Source: JANOXC01 sp031418215 (lineage in GTDB: Bacteria; Bacteroidota; Bacteroidia; AKYH767-A; OLB10). Taken from it: a stretch of 64,000 nt of DNA. Positions 52,793 through 61,726 of this stretch are shown here, piece by piece (the stretch's first letter is position 1; the number at the start of each line of letters is the position of its first letter). The notes under the pieces were generated by a model, which saw only the letters and a program-made list of their open reading frames with translations, did no database searches and was not told the DNA's origin. The position numbers and the translations under genes were made by a program. The stretch is taken from the NCBI GenBank assembly GCA_031418215.1, contig JANOXC010000118.1:1-64000 (forward strand), given 5' to 3'.

Positions 52793-53269
52793 CTAAATAA
52801 GTTCCTTTATTATTTTATATATATTCCCTATATGCTGATTACTTGAAGATTGCTCCAGCTCTATTTTCTCAATTTTTTTCAATAGCTCTTCATATTCCTT
52901 TATTAACCCGCGCATTTTTACAAATATTCTCATGATCTGAATATTTACTTCAATGGCCTGATCGCTGTTCAAAACACTTGAAAGCATGGCAACCCCCTGT
53001 TCTGTGAATGCCATTGGCATATACCTGGTTCCACCCCAATTTGAGGTGCCAATTTGGTACCTCAAGATTTTCAGGTCTGCAGCACCCAATTCAAACATAA
53101 AATCTTCCGGAAACCGGGTACTATTTCTTCGCACTGCCCTTTTAAGTGATTTAGTCTCCACTCCATATAATACAGCAAGGTCAGCATCAAGCATTACTTT
53201 TTGTTTTCGGATAATTATGATTTTGCTGAAAATATTTTCTTCAGAATAAACTGTTCTTTTAGGCATCAA
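52793..53269 (-). CDS. ORF6N domain-containing protein
   Basis: 158 aa, the only complete ORF6N gene here. The domain runs from about residue 20 (IIIIRKQKVMLDADLAVLYG) through RFPEDFMFELGAADLKIL and GGTRYMPMAFTEQGVAMLSS, followed by a coiled-coil C-terminus (EYEELLKKIEKIELEQSSSN). ORF6N domains are predicted DNA-binding domains first seen in phage antirepressors; chromosomal copies are numerous in Bacteroidota and of unknown role. Four decayed relatives lie within 6 kb downstream on the same strand. Confidence 0.88.
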   Translation of the reverse strand: MMPKRTVYSEENIFSKIIIIRKQKVMLDADLAVLYGVETKSLKRAVRRNSTRFPEDFMFELGAADLKILRYQIGTSNWGGTRYMPMAFTEQGVAMLSSVLNSDQAIEVNIQIMRIFVKMRGLIKEYEELLKKIEKIELEQSSSNQHIGNIYKIIKELI

Positions 53270-54146
53270 TTTTAAATTGCAATTTTTTCAGCGGGAAAAA
53301 TAGCTAAGAAAATAATTGAAAATTAGGTGAGTAGAAAACCCTTTCTATTTCAATTAACGTAAGGAGCTGATATTTAAACAAATTTTTTTCTCTGATCCCT
53401 TTGCATATTACAATTAGGACACAGGCAAAAAAATGACAAGCCCATTAAATCTTCTCTGATTCATGCAAATAGTTTTTAAAGACGAACTAAGTTGCATCCG
53501 CGATAACAAATAAGAAATAAAAGGGCGAGGCGTTTATTTTGACCTGTACAGTCCGCATTGTTTTACCACCGTTGTGTCGGTCACTCGGTTGGTATCATCC
53601 ATTGGATGATTCGAAATGCTTTGTAAAGATGAGGAATATTATTTCAACTTTGCAAATGTTTTTTTGATTTTGGTTAATTAATACTGATTTCAAATCGATC
53701 AATTTGACTAATAAAATGATGATAAAAGAAAAAACGGTTGCTCCCTTTTTAGATTTTTCCTTTCTAAAATTTCCCTTTCACATTAAAGGTAATCTAATTA
53801 TAGAGTTTGATCAAGGTAATTTCGTATTATCGAAGATTGCCAAATTAATCTACATAAATGCGGGTTAATCCTTTAGTTTAACAATTGCATTCATTAATTC
53901 TGTAGGGTTGCTACAAACGGCAGGCCTAATCCTCTGTTAGTCTTGAAATTTATCAGTTTTGCGATGTTATACTTTCTGTTTTTCAGCTCTATATCAAGTA
54001 CTTTTTCAACTTTGTAAACAAAAAATATTCACGGGTGGAAAAAGTTGGATATTTATTATCAATCAATGTTTGTTTCAATTGAAGTACGTTTATTTACAAA
54101 ATGTGAATTCTATGTTTTTTCCTATCCCCAAATCATTAATATAATT
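53270..54146. other. Gene-free stretch
   Basis: About 880 bp without a supported gene. I see only a small perfect hairpin ATCATCC-ATT-GGATGAT (53594-53610). Short frames here have no family features. Confidence 0.5.
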
Positions 54147-56123
54147 TTACAAAACATTAAATCCAATCATCTCTAAGTAATTATATGTTGAATCATAGTA
54201 TTCTGCTTTTCTTGTATGGTCTTCAATGTTACCTTCAGGAACAAAAATCACCATTCCTTGTCGGGCTCTAGTTAAGAGAACCCTATAAGCATTAATTAAA
54301 TATTTCTTTCTTTCCGGTTGATTTATATTTTGCCATTTGCTGCCTTTGAATTCAAAAGTTTTCCAACCAACTTCAGCATATCTTAAATCGCCATCCCATG
54401 CAACACAAGCCCAGTCAAGTTCAAGTCCCTGAACATCAAATTCAGTTGCGACATCTTCTAAATAAAATGAAGAACGAACATCATCCTTTCCATCCAAAAA
54501 CCAATTCACGGGATTCATTGGGGATTTAACGTCAATTGCAAACGGTTTTAACCGCTGTGCTTGTGAAGAAACAACCATTCCATAGCGTTCACTTCCTCTT
54601 GCTTTTTCTTTCAACCAATTTTTCGCTTTAAATAAATCTCTTGTTAACACTATTGGATAGTTTGCTGAAATATTTGATAGGGTTTTTTTAGCTTTTTCAA
54701 TATTCATGTCTAAAATATTTTTTATGAATAGAGAAAGGTTTTCAGCTCTGAATGAACGCATAGAAACCGAAAGGTGTAAATCAGAATTAAATTTTACCTC
54801 TGATTTTTCTTGTAATGTTTTTATTGAATTAACAGCCGAATATTCTGAGTCAGTCAAGTTAGGTGAGATGTAAACTTCCCAATCTGAAAATTTGCTGTTA
54901 ATAGCATTTAACCACTCCGATATGCCAGCTTCGCCAGTATTTATTTCTTGCCCTCCTCCAACTAAACAGACAATTACAGCCCAATCTTTGTGTCTATCAA
55001 GACAAGAAATTAAAAATTCAGGTTCAGAAAAATCAAAGTCAAGTTGATTTTTTTTCTGCTTCATGAACTTAACCGTTTGTTCTTTATTCCAAGCCCTTTG
55101 TGCTTCATCAAAAATTGCCACATGGTCGTAAGGTGGATTAGGGTCAACAAGGTAAGCGTCTCTATAATGATGAATTATTTGTATAAATGCCTTAACACCC
55201 TCCTTCGCTTTCCCTTTGGTTAATTTATTTCCCAGCTCTTTTTCATTCTTGACCTTATCCCTTGTTAACGCCTCTTGAAGAATAGCAACCAAAGGTGCGT
55301 TGCCAGACAAATAGACACTAGTATTTCCTTTTTCTTTATCAAGATGTGTTGTTGCAACTTTTAACCCAACAAGAGTTTTGCCTGCACCTGGGACTCCTGT
55401 TACAAAACAAATAATTTTTTTAGGGGTGGCTTTTGCAATACCAATTAATTCAGAAATTGCTTTTGTTGTGTCTCTTAAATTTTTTGCTGCTGCATCACTT
55501 CTTGTTATTTCATCAACTGTGTGAGTATTATAAAGAGAAATAGCTGCTTCAATTATTGTTGGTGTAGGCGAATAGCTTCCATTAGCAAACTCATCTCCAT
55601 CTATTTTTTTACCATCGTTAAAAAATAACAGTGTGTTTTTTATTGCTTCATTCAAATTATCCTTGTTAGTTTTTATTGGCAATATCAAATTATCATTGTG
55701 TGATGTTGTTAGGATTTCAATAATAGAATTTTTTGATTCTGTTGCAATAAGTACTGGTGCTAAAACAATTTTATGACTTGGCTTGTGAAAATTTTTCAAG
55801 TCCAGTGCATAATCCCACACTTGTTCAATTTGGTATTGATGAAAATTATTCTCGCCTACTTTAAACTCTATTACAAAAACAACATTTTTAATAATTACAA
55901 TGGCATCAACTCTCTTCCCCATTCTTGGAATAGAGAATTCAAAAAATATTACCCCTGTGTAACCATTAATTGCTTTTTTCAGAATTGGTATCTGTTGTTC
56001 CCATGATTTATTTTGGTTTGAAGTAGAATCAAATTGGTTTGACATTGTAATCAAGCCAACGATTTCCTCTGTGCTCTTTATTAAAAAAGATTCAATATTG
56101 TCCTTGAAATAGTAATTCAACAT
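54147..56123 (-). CDS. PD-(D/E)XK nuclease - DUF2075 helicase fusion
   Basis: 658 aa. The N-terminal nuclease-like core is RMGKRVDAIVIIK with Asp73 and FVIEFK with Glu86 and Lys88. The DUF2075 ATPase/helicase has Walker A GVPGAGKT (243-250), Walker B AIFDEAQRAW (336-345), motif-V-like DVQGLELDWACVAW and motif-VI-like YRVLLTRARQGM near the C-terminus. The architecture parallels the protein at 386-2749 but without the S24 tail, and overall identity looks low. Such nuclease-helicases are typical of phage-defence loci, and an AIPR gene lies 1.3 kb away on the same strand. No obvious partner gene overlaps it. The defence role is inferred. Confidence 0.87.
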   Translation of the reverse strand: MLNYYFKDNIESFLIKSTEEIVGLITMSNQFDSTSNQNKSWEQQIPILKKAINGYTGVIFFEFSIPRMGKRVDAIVIIKNVVFVIEFKVGENNFHQYQIEQVWDYALDLKNFHKPSHKIVLAPVLIATESKNSIIEILTTSHNDNLILPIKTNKDNLNEAIKNTLLFFNDGKKIDGDEFANGSYSPTPTIIEAAISLYNTHTVDEITRSDAAAKNLRDTTKAISELIGIAKATPKKIICFVTGVPGAGKTLVGLKVATTHLDKEKGNTSVYLSGNAPLVAILQEALTRDKVKNEKELGNKLTKGKAKEGVKAFIQIIHHYRDAYLVDPNPPYDHVAIFDEAQRAWNKEQTVKFMKQKKNQLDFDFSEPEFLISCLDRHKDWAVIVCLVGGGQEINTGEAGISEWLNAINSKFSDWEVYISPNLTDSEYSAVNSIKTLQEKSEVKFNSDLHLSVSMRSFRAENLSLFIKNILDMNIEKAKKTLSNISANYPIVLTRDLFKAKNWLKEKARGSERYGMVVSSQAQRLKPFAIDVKSPMNPVNWFLDGKDDVRSSFYLEDVATEFDVQGLELDWACVAWDGDLRYAEVGWKTFEFKGSKWQNINQPERKKYLINAYRVLLTRARQGMVIFVPEGNIEDHTRKAEYYDSTYNYLEMIGFNVL

Positions 56124-56427
56124 TAATTATTCTTTAGATTATCAAATCTGGCGCATTTAAACTTCTGTTCGATTTGGTATGAACGTCAGTCATATTACTT
56201 AAGTGTACAGTACGAAATCGATAAAATCGTTGGTTGTCGGTTAAAAGGAAATGAAAACTTATAATTTCTTCCAAATATACCCAAAAACTACCTCCAGTAA
56301 ATAGATAAACGCACCACTCATCATTCACGCTTTATTATGAATAACCAGCAGCCTTAATGAACCTTAAAAACTTTTAACAGTGTTTTGAATAAAACCAACC
56401 CCCGCAAAAATTTACTTATCCCGGTTT
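56124..56427. other. Gene-free stretch upstream of the DUF2075 helicase
   Basis: About 300 bp of A/T-rich DNA; it should hold the helicase promoter, but I cannot identify a convincing TAnnTTTG element. No coding frame with family support. Confidence 0.4.
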
Positions 56428-56482
56428 CAAAAAAAACAACAGGGAAAGCATGCATTAAAAAAACATCCCTTCCCTGCAGTTA
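56428..56482 (-). terminator. Terminator of the vWA gene
   Basis: On the minus strand GCAGGGAA and TTCCCTG form the stem of a large hairpin followed by TTGTTTTTTTT, 36 bp after the stop at 56518. The loop of about 23 nt is long, so efficiency is uncertain. Confidence 0.55.
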
Positions 56483-56517
56483 AACTCATCAACAAGTCTT
56501 CATCCGTTAATAATGAA

Positions 56518-57159
56518 TCAATCCTTTTTCTCCGGCTTGTAAAAATCCCCTTCTGTATCTTCATTGTCGCGGATCTTGCTGCTGTAAGCCATCCTGGCTT
56601 GTCGTTCACTGGCAAACATTTGCTGTATGCCTTCATCGTCTTTTTGAAAGGTCATGCTGTTGTTGATGGAGATGGAAACAGCAAATTCCTCCACGGCATG
56701 GTCGGTGCCGATGTAGGTGAAGGTCCAGCGGCTTTCTTTTAATTCTTCGATGAGTTTTTTAATCGTGGCTCCGGAAAATTCACGGGAGGAGTTTTCTTCA
56801 CCGTCGGTGAGGATGGTCACCAATACGTTGTAATCCCTTCGACCTTCCAGCACCTTTCGGAGTTTATTCATACTAAAACCCATGGCATCGTATAAAGGGG
56901 TGGAGGCGTCGGGGTTGTATCGTCGCGCATCAATTTGTTCCAGCTTGCTCACGGGGTCAATGAAATGAAGCATTTTATTGCCAAGTCCGTTGAAGGAAAC
57001 GAGGGAGATGAAATGTTCCTGCTCAGGAAATTGTTTTTCAATGCCTTTAATGGTCTGCACAATTTCATTGAAGCCTTTGATGATGTTTTTTTTAATGGGT
57101 TCCATCGAACCGCTTTCGTCTAAAATGATGAGGTTGTGTACTTCATGTCTGTTTTTCAT
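56518..57159 (-). CDS. vWA domain-containing protein
   Basis: 213 aa from the ATG at 57159; an extension to 57225 reads a Phe-rich segment without family support. The von Willebrand A fold fills the protein: NLIILDESGSM supplies the MIDAS DxSxS (about residues 14-18), TPLYDAMGFSMNKL the MIDAS Thr, and VTILTDGEENSS the third Asp site. It is cytoplasmic, since it lacks a signal peptide. Bacterial cytosolic vWA proteins often act with AAA ATPases or kinases, but no such gene is adjacent. It lies between the DUF2075 helicase and the AIPR gene. Confidence 0.87.
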   Translation of the reverse strand: MKNRHEVHNLIILDESGSMEPIKKNIIKGFNEIVQTIKGIEKQFPEQEHFISLVSFNGLGNKMLHFIDPVSKLEQIDARRYNPDASTPLYDAMGFSMNKLRKVLEGRRDYNVLVTILTDGEENSSREFSGATIKKLIEELKESRWTFTYIGTDHAVEEFAVSISINNSMTFQKDDEGIQQMFASERQARMAYSSKIRDNEDTEGDFYKPEKKD

Positions 57160-57367
57160 ACTGTTTGAATTTAAATGGTTAAAAAATAAACTGAATGAAT
57201 GTTTCCTGCAGTTGAAAAAAAGCAACAGTAAAGCAGTGCGGTAATTTAAAGAGTGGGATGAAAAAAAATCCCATTAAAAGCCCTTTTACTAACAGTACGA
57301 AATTACAGAAAATTGTGATTGACAAATAAAATGGCTGATAAATAATTAGCCAATGTTACCACATATT

Positions 57368-57402
57368 GGCTCCCTCTCCTTCGGAGAGGGCGGGGGGTGA
57401 GG
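57368..57402. repeat. Palindromic dispersed repeat (CTCCCTCTCC family)
   Basis: GGCTCCCTCTCCTTCGGAGA continues into GGGCGGGGGGTGAGG. CCCTCTCC and GGAGAGGG form a perfect 8-bp stem. Relatives lie at 52360 and at the end of the tandem array at 61560. Confidence 0.75.
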
Positions 57403-57461
57403 TAATAGCACAAATCGAATCAAAGTGGTATGGGCCAATTCCACTGACAATGCAAAAAAAA

Positions 57462-59282
57462 TCAATCCTTCAACTTCATCACCTCCCAACCAAACCGTTT
57501 TCTTGCAATTGCCATGCATTCTATAAAAGTGTTTTTGGTTTTTAAAAATCCGTAACGTTCTTCCAGCATGTATTGCTCATACTTTTTCTGTTCGATGAGT
57601 TCGGAGAGTATCATCCTGATTTTTTTCGTGGCCGTTTCTTTTACCAAAGAATTAAAGTCCGTTTCTACGGAAAGGTTGCGTCCGTAATTATCGAGTAGCT
57701 TCTCAATGTTTTCTTCATTGAACAATCCCTGTATAAGCAATGCCCAAACAAGGTTACGTGCCGAGCGTACGAAGAAATATTTATTCTCCCCGCGGCTCTC
57801 AATTTCTTTGATGGCAGCCCCGATGCGGAATTGTATTTTGTAAGCTAAAATTATTTTACGCGTGTCGGCTTTGAGAAATTCTTTCTGAAATGTTTTATCG
57901 TAAATGGCATCTTGTTCAAACACTTTTCCCATATCAGAAACCTTGTCCACCTCGCCCTGCACAGCTAAAAATGTTTGTGCCAGCTTTCTGATCTTTACTT
58001 CTTTCATCTGTTCAATACCCATCTCCCCGAAGTCGGCATCACTTAAGTTGGCAAAGGAGTTTTCCTGCCGTTCGTAGAAGATGCCGTCCTTGCGGAACTT
58101 GTCATCAAACTCCAGTTGTATCATGTCGTTGGCGCGCAGGTTCCAGGGCTCAACGGGATTTTGTTTGTTGTTGGAAATGGTAACCTGCGTCACAAATTCC
58201 TGAGAGCAGTTAGTGATGATCTTTACAATGACTTCAATCTTCTTCAGCGTCTTTTCGTAATCATTGTATCCGGGCTGCTTGCGCAAGTCGTCAATGAATC
58301 GCGATAAAGTTGTAATTGTCTGTGCGCCGTTCAACACACGCGGTTCCACAATCTTGATGTTCCCGCCTTCACCTTCCAGTTTCTCTGCAAAAAGTGTTAC
58401 GCCATTATGATGAAAGGTAAAATACTCCGGACTTACTTTTTTATGGACAACAATGTCGCGCAATGATTTTTTAATGGCTTGGTTCGGCGCTAATTCATCG
58501 GTCAATCCTCCACGAATATTTTTTTCGAAGAGACGCTGTTTCATGTCGTTGTGCATCTTATACAAATCGAAGATGTGAATGAAACCCAGGCTCATTTTTT
58601 CGTTGCCTGATGCAATTTTCTTCAGCGGTGTATTGAGTGCAATGTCATACTGAAAGGTTTTTTTCGTCCTTGCTGTCTGATTAATCTTCTTCGTTTCATT
58701 GGAGATGTACTGTATGGTCAGTGTGATGTCTTTGCTGTCGAAAAACTGGTCGATAAAATGTTTTTTTGATTCCAGTTCTTCACGCAGGCTCTCCAAGACC
58801 TTACTGCTCTCGGCACTCTCGGGGTCTCCGTTAAAAACAAAACAGATGTAAACTTTGTTGATGAGGTCTTTGTATTCTTCCAGCTCCATCTTAAGCTGTG
58901 TAGTTAGTTTGCCGGTATAGGCGGTTGAGCCATCACCGAAAATTGTTTCAATACCGTCTTTGACCAGCCGTGTGTAGGCGTCTTTAAACAGCTCGAAGTT
59001 TTCGCCCCATTCAAAGTGGTACAGGTACAGGTTTTTGGCGCCTCTTTCGATGTAATAGGCTTCTATCCCTTCTTCATTTTTACCGATGGAACAGTAGGGC
59101 AGTACAGCCTCCACCTTGCGTTCAAATTTATCAGCGATAAAGAGCGGAGCAAAGTAGTCTTCCTTGTGCCCATAATGCTTTGATTTGTATTTGAGGTAGG
59201 TTTCCGTTAATCTTTCAAGGGTGATGGACATGGTCTGTACGGTTGGTTGGTAAATATCAATAGAGGTTAATTCGTTTTTCAA
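57462..59282 (-). CDS. AIPR family abortive-infection protein
   Basis: 606 aa (a start at 59231, MSITLERL, is also possible). The AIPR region (about 230-480) has YFTFHHNGVTLFAEKL, IKIVEPRVLNGAQTITTLSR, VKIITNCSQEFVTQVTISNN and NLRANDMIQLEFDDKF. AIPR proteins are named for abortive-infection phage resistance and are found in defence islands; the mechanism is not well defined. The N-terminal 200 residues look like the fold that precedes AIPR in many members, with possible nuclease features I cannot confirm. Codon use and A/T content look like the neighbours. Single gene with a palindromic repeat downstream. Confidence 0.88.
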   Translation of the reverse strand: MKNELTSIDIYQPTVQTMSITLERLTETYLKYKSKHYGHKEDYFAPLFIADKFERKVEAVLPYCSIGKNEEGIEAYYIERGAKNLYLYHFEWGENFELFKDAYTRLVKDGIETIFGDGSTAYTGKLTTQLKMELEEYKDLINKVYICFVFNGDPESAESSKVLESLREELESKKHFIDQFFDSKDITLTIQYISNETKKINQTARTKKTFQYDIALNTPLKKIASGNEKMSLGFIHIFDLYKMHNDMKQRLFEKNIRGGLTDELAPNQAIKKSLRDIVVHKKVSPEYFTFHHNGVTLFAEKLEGEGGNIKIVEPRVLNGAQTITTLSRFIDDLRKQPGYNDYEKTLKKIEVIVKIITNCSQEFVTQVTISNNKQNPVEPWNLRANDMIQLEFDDKFRKDGIFYERQENSFANLSDADFGEMGIEQMKEVKIRKLAQTFLAVQGEVDKVSDMGKVFEQDAIYDKTFQKEFLKADTRKIILAYKIQFRIGAAIKEIESRGENKYFFVRSARNLVWALLIQGLFNEENIEKLLDNYGRNLSVETDFNSLVKETATKKIRMILSELIEQKKYEQYMLEERYGFLKTKNTFIECMAIARKRFGWEVMKLKD

Positions 59283-59561
59283 AATGCCGATCTATAAACC
59301 TGCCTTGACGAGCCGTAAAAACCACACGATAAAAAACTTCTGCTCCCTGCCGCCTGCAACTGTTTTATTGCCGAATTACATACAACATAATGAGGCAAAA
59401 GACCTTGCGAAAGATAGTGAGTTCCGTTTGAATTTAAAGTTTCGACCACATTTTTTTGATTAACAAAACGGACCATTTCAATAGGCTGATTTCACCCACT
59501 CATAACGCCTCATTCCTCGAGTACTCGGGGAAGCCCGATGTGTTTCACTAACCTCACAGTG

Positions 59562-59834
59562 TCATTCAGCAGTGGTAGGATCGATGATTGTTGAAACACT
59601 GCTCACAGAATTAGCAGGAAATCCACCTTGCTTTGCATGTTCACGCACCATCTCTTCGTTTGGTGCATTATAGACGCAATAAATCTTATCGGTAGTAACA
59701 TAGCTGTGCACCCACTGGATCTGAGGACCCATTTTGCGCAATTCGCCACAGGATGTTTGTGAAATGCCTTTCAATTGTTCGGCTGTCATTTTTCCTGCTC
59801 CTGGAATTTCCCTTTCAATTACATACTTAGGCAT
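59562..59834 (-). CDS. DUF4242 domain-containing protein
   Basis: 90 aa, MPKYVIEREIPGAGKMTAEQ, then LGPQ-type WVHSYVTTDKIYCVYNAPNE and EHAKQGGFPAN. The DUF4242/SCO4226-like fold is a ferredoxin-like alpha+beta barrel whose characterised member binds nickel. The conserved His in WVHSY, the Cys in IYCVY and His in REHAKQGG are all present. Small soluble protein of unknown physiological role. Alone on its strand; a possible leader of 300 bp precedes the divergent pirin gene. Confidence 0.88.
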   Translation of the reverse strand: MPKYVIEREIPGAGKMTAEQLKGISQTSCGELRKMGPQIQWVHSYVTTDKIYCVYNAPNEEMVREHAKQGGFPANSVSSVSTIIDPTTAE

Positions 59835-60147
59835 GATTTTTTTTATTAGAAAAATTTTTATTTAATACTCTGGCCTTTTCGATTTCGCCCCGTTTAAAAA
59901 AGTGGTTGCTGGCCTCCACGTTAATACTAAGTATTAAAAATTGAATTACTGTAAAGTCAAAGATATACGATTGGGGGTAGGTTCCAAATTTGCGGCATTT
60001 ACTAAACATGAAGTTTCAAATTGTCTGTACTATGATTTTTGTGATTCGGCTGATTAAAAAGATCTGCTTTTGAGTTAAAAGGAAAATATTTGAATTGTGA
60101 ATATACTATTCGTAAATTCGCATTAATTCGTTATTTGTTGATACATT
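59835..60147. other. Divergent intergenic region between DUF4242 and pirin genes
   Basis: About 310 bp. It contains one more decayed copy of the ATGATT-type repeat (AAATTGTCTGTACTATGATT at 60013 onwards). Promoters for both genes should lie here, but none is a clean TTG-N20-TAnnTTTG match. Confidence 0.45.
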
Positions 60148-61110
60148 ATGAGAAGACGTCAATTCATCAAAGGCTCCGCCATCATCGGCTTATCATCTGT
60201 TGCGCCCGATATTTTAAAAGCAGCATCAGGTCTGCTCGAAACCAATACTGCCCGAAAGGTTTATCAAATATTAACCGCCAGTAAAACCATGGTGGGCACA
60301 TTGCCTGTCCTTCGTGCTTTTGCAGGAGACAACAATGATTATGTGTCTCCTTATGTTTTCTTTGATGAATTTGGGCCAGTTAAAGTAAATCCTAATGATA
60401 AACCGTTGCGTGTTGATGCGCATCCGCATGCAGGCATCATCCCAACAACTTATTTTCTCAATGGCAGCGGCCATCATAAGGACAGTCTGAATTACGATTT
60501 CCAGATCGGCAAAGGCGATTTCATGATGTTTACCTCCGGTCGTGGTGCCATACACATGGAAGAGACGGGTAAAAAATTATATGATCAGGGCGGACTGTAC
60601 CATGGTTTTCAGATTTGGCTGAACATGCCTTCGAAATATAAATTTGTCAATCCCGCAACCGATGTATATCGGCCAGAGAAAATGGCCGAAGTCAATCAAA
60701 AAGATTATTCTGTAAAAGTTGTACTGGGAGATTTCATGGGTGCTAAATCAAAAATTGAAACCCTTTTCCCGGTTTTTTATTTTCATCTCAAACTGAAACC
60801 CGGCTGTAAACTCAACATTCCGGTTGATGCAACGCACAATGCTTTTATCTATATCATCAAAGGAAAAGTAGAAACAGAAGGCCGAACAGAAGTGCGCACC
60901 AACCAGGTAGCCCTTTTTGAACGCGGCAAAAATTCAATCACGCTTTTTACAAATGAAGAAACGGAGTTGCTAATGTTAGGAGGCAAGCCACACAACGAAG
61001 CCGTATTCGCTTATGGCCCTTTTGTAATGAATACGGAAGAAGAAATCAGAAAGTGTTACGATGATTATCGCACAGGGAAGATGGGTAATCCGGATTTGGT
61101 GAATAAATAA
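60148..61110 (+). CDS. Pirin family protein with Tat signal
   Basis: 320 aa. The N-terminus MRRRQFIKGSAIIGLSSVAP is a twin-arginine signal (RRRQFIK), which is unusual for pirins, most of which are cytoplasmic. The bicupin follows: FFDEFGPV, RVDAHPHAGIIPTTYFLNG with metal ligands in HPHAG, GDFMMFTSGRGAIHMEE and the C-terminal cupin FIYIIKGKVETEG / LFERGKNSITLF. Pirins are Fe-binding cupins, some with quercetin 2,3-dioxygenase activity. Export as a folded metalloprotein via Tat fits a cofactor loaded in the cytoplasm. Single gene. Confidence 0.9.
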   Translation: MRRRQFIKGSAIIGLSSVAPDILKAASGLLETNTARKVYQILTASKTMVGTLPVLRAFAGDNNDYVSPYVFFDEFGPVKVNPNDKPLRVDAHPHAGIIPTTYFLNGSGHHKDSLNYDFQIGKGDFMMFTSGRGAIHMEETGKKLYDQGGLYHGFQIWLNMPSKYKFVNPATDVYRPEKMAEVNQKDYSVKVVLGDFMGAKSKIETLFPVFYFHLKLKPGCKLNIPVDATHNAFIYIIKGKVETEGRTEVRTNQVALFERGKNSITLFTNEETELLMLGGKPHNEAVFAYGPFVMNTEEEIRKCYDDYRTGKMGNPDLVNK

Positions 61111-61357
61111 ATGTAGAATTAAGAATGCAGAATTAAATTCCTAAATCCATTAGGAGAACCGTAATCTACTCCCTCTCTCTGCGCCAAAGCTGGAGTTAAG
61201 GCGGCACGTTGTTGGTGTGGGGGAGGTCAAAAGCAACATCCCTTTTCCTAAATCATCCAACAAGTATAATTCACAGCCCCCCTTCTCTCATTGATATTCC
61301 CGATAGCTATTGGGAATCCGATACGGTAATTAGCCAATGATTTATTAAAGATAAATT

Positions 61358-61594
61358 GGCTCCTTCTCTGTAGGGGCGCACAGGCTCCCTCTCTGAAGGG
61401 GCGCACAGAGGCTCCTTCTCAGAAAGGATGAACAGGCTCCCTCTTTGAAGGGGCGCACAGGCTCCTTCTCTGAAAGGATGCACAGGCTCCCTCTCGGAAG
61501 GGGTGCACAGACTCCCTCTCTGAAGGGGTGCACAGGCTCCCTCTCTGAAGGGGTGCACAGGCTCCCTCTCTGAAGGAGAGGGCGGGGGGTGAGG
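61358..61594. repeat. 25-bp tandem repeat array derived from a palindromic element
   Basis: Nine units start at 61358, 61383, 61410, 61435, 61460, 61485, 61510, 61535 and 61560. The spacing is 25 bp except for one 27. The typical unit begins GGCTCCCTCTCTGAAGGGG and ends TGCACA. The last unit runs into GAGAGGGCGGGGGGTGAGG, the right half of the palindromic family seen at 57368. Units differ by point changes (TTCTC, AAAGGATG). Confidence 0.85.
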
Positions 61595-61686
61595 CTGCGA
61601 ATGTTAAATAGAACAAAAAACATAACATCTTCCCCTAATTCCACGTTAAATACCCGTTAAACACTGATCCCTGCTGCAAAAGAACT

Positions 61687-61718
61687 TTGTGGTATTGCTT
61701 CACATCTCACTACCTTTG
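61687..61718 (+). promoter_or_regulatory. Promoter of the DUF4175 gene
   Basis: TTG at 61687-61689 and TACCTTTG at 61711-61718 are 21 bp apart, matching the Bacteroidota consensus. The ATG at 61727 follows only 8 bp later, so the transcript has almost no leader. Confidence 0.65.
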
Positions 61719-61726
61719 TTACAAGA

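Noticed and set aside
53802..53812. AGAGTTTGATC, as at the start of 16S rRNA
   Set aside because: The match ends after 11 bases (next is AAGG instead of CTGG) and no rRNA-like sequence follows. Chance.
53959..54144. Small plus-strand frame of 61 aa before the helicase 3' end
   Set aside because: Phe/Leu-rich A/T translation with no start context or family resemblance.
61358..61594. Possible CRISPR array (regular repeats)
   Set aside because: Units are contiguous 25-mers without unique spacers and no cas genes are near.
61307..61644. Overlapping minus-strand frames of 69-99 aa over the tandem array
   Set aside because: They are low-complexity products of a 25-bp repeat that stays open in all phases; no start context or family.
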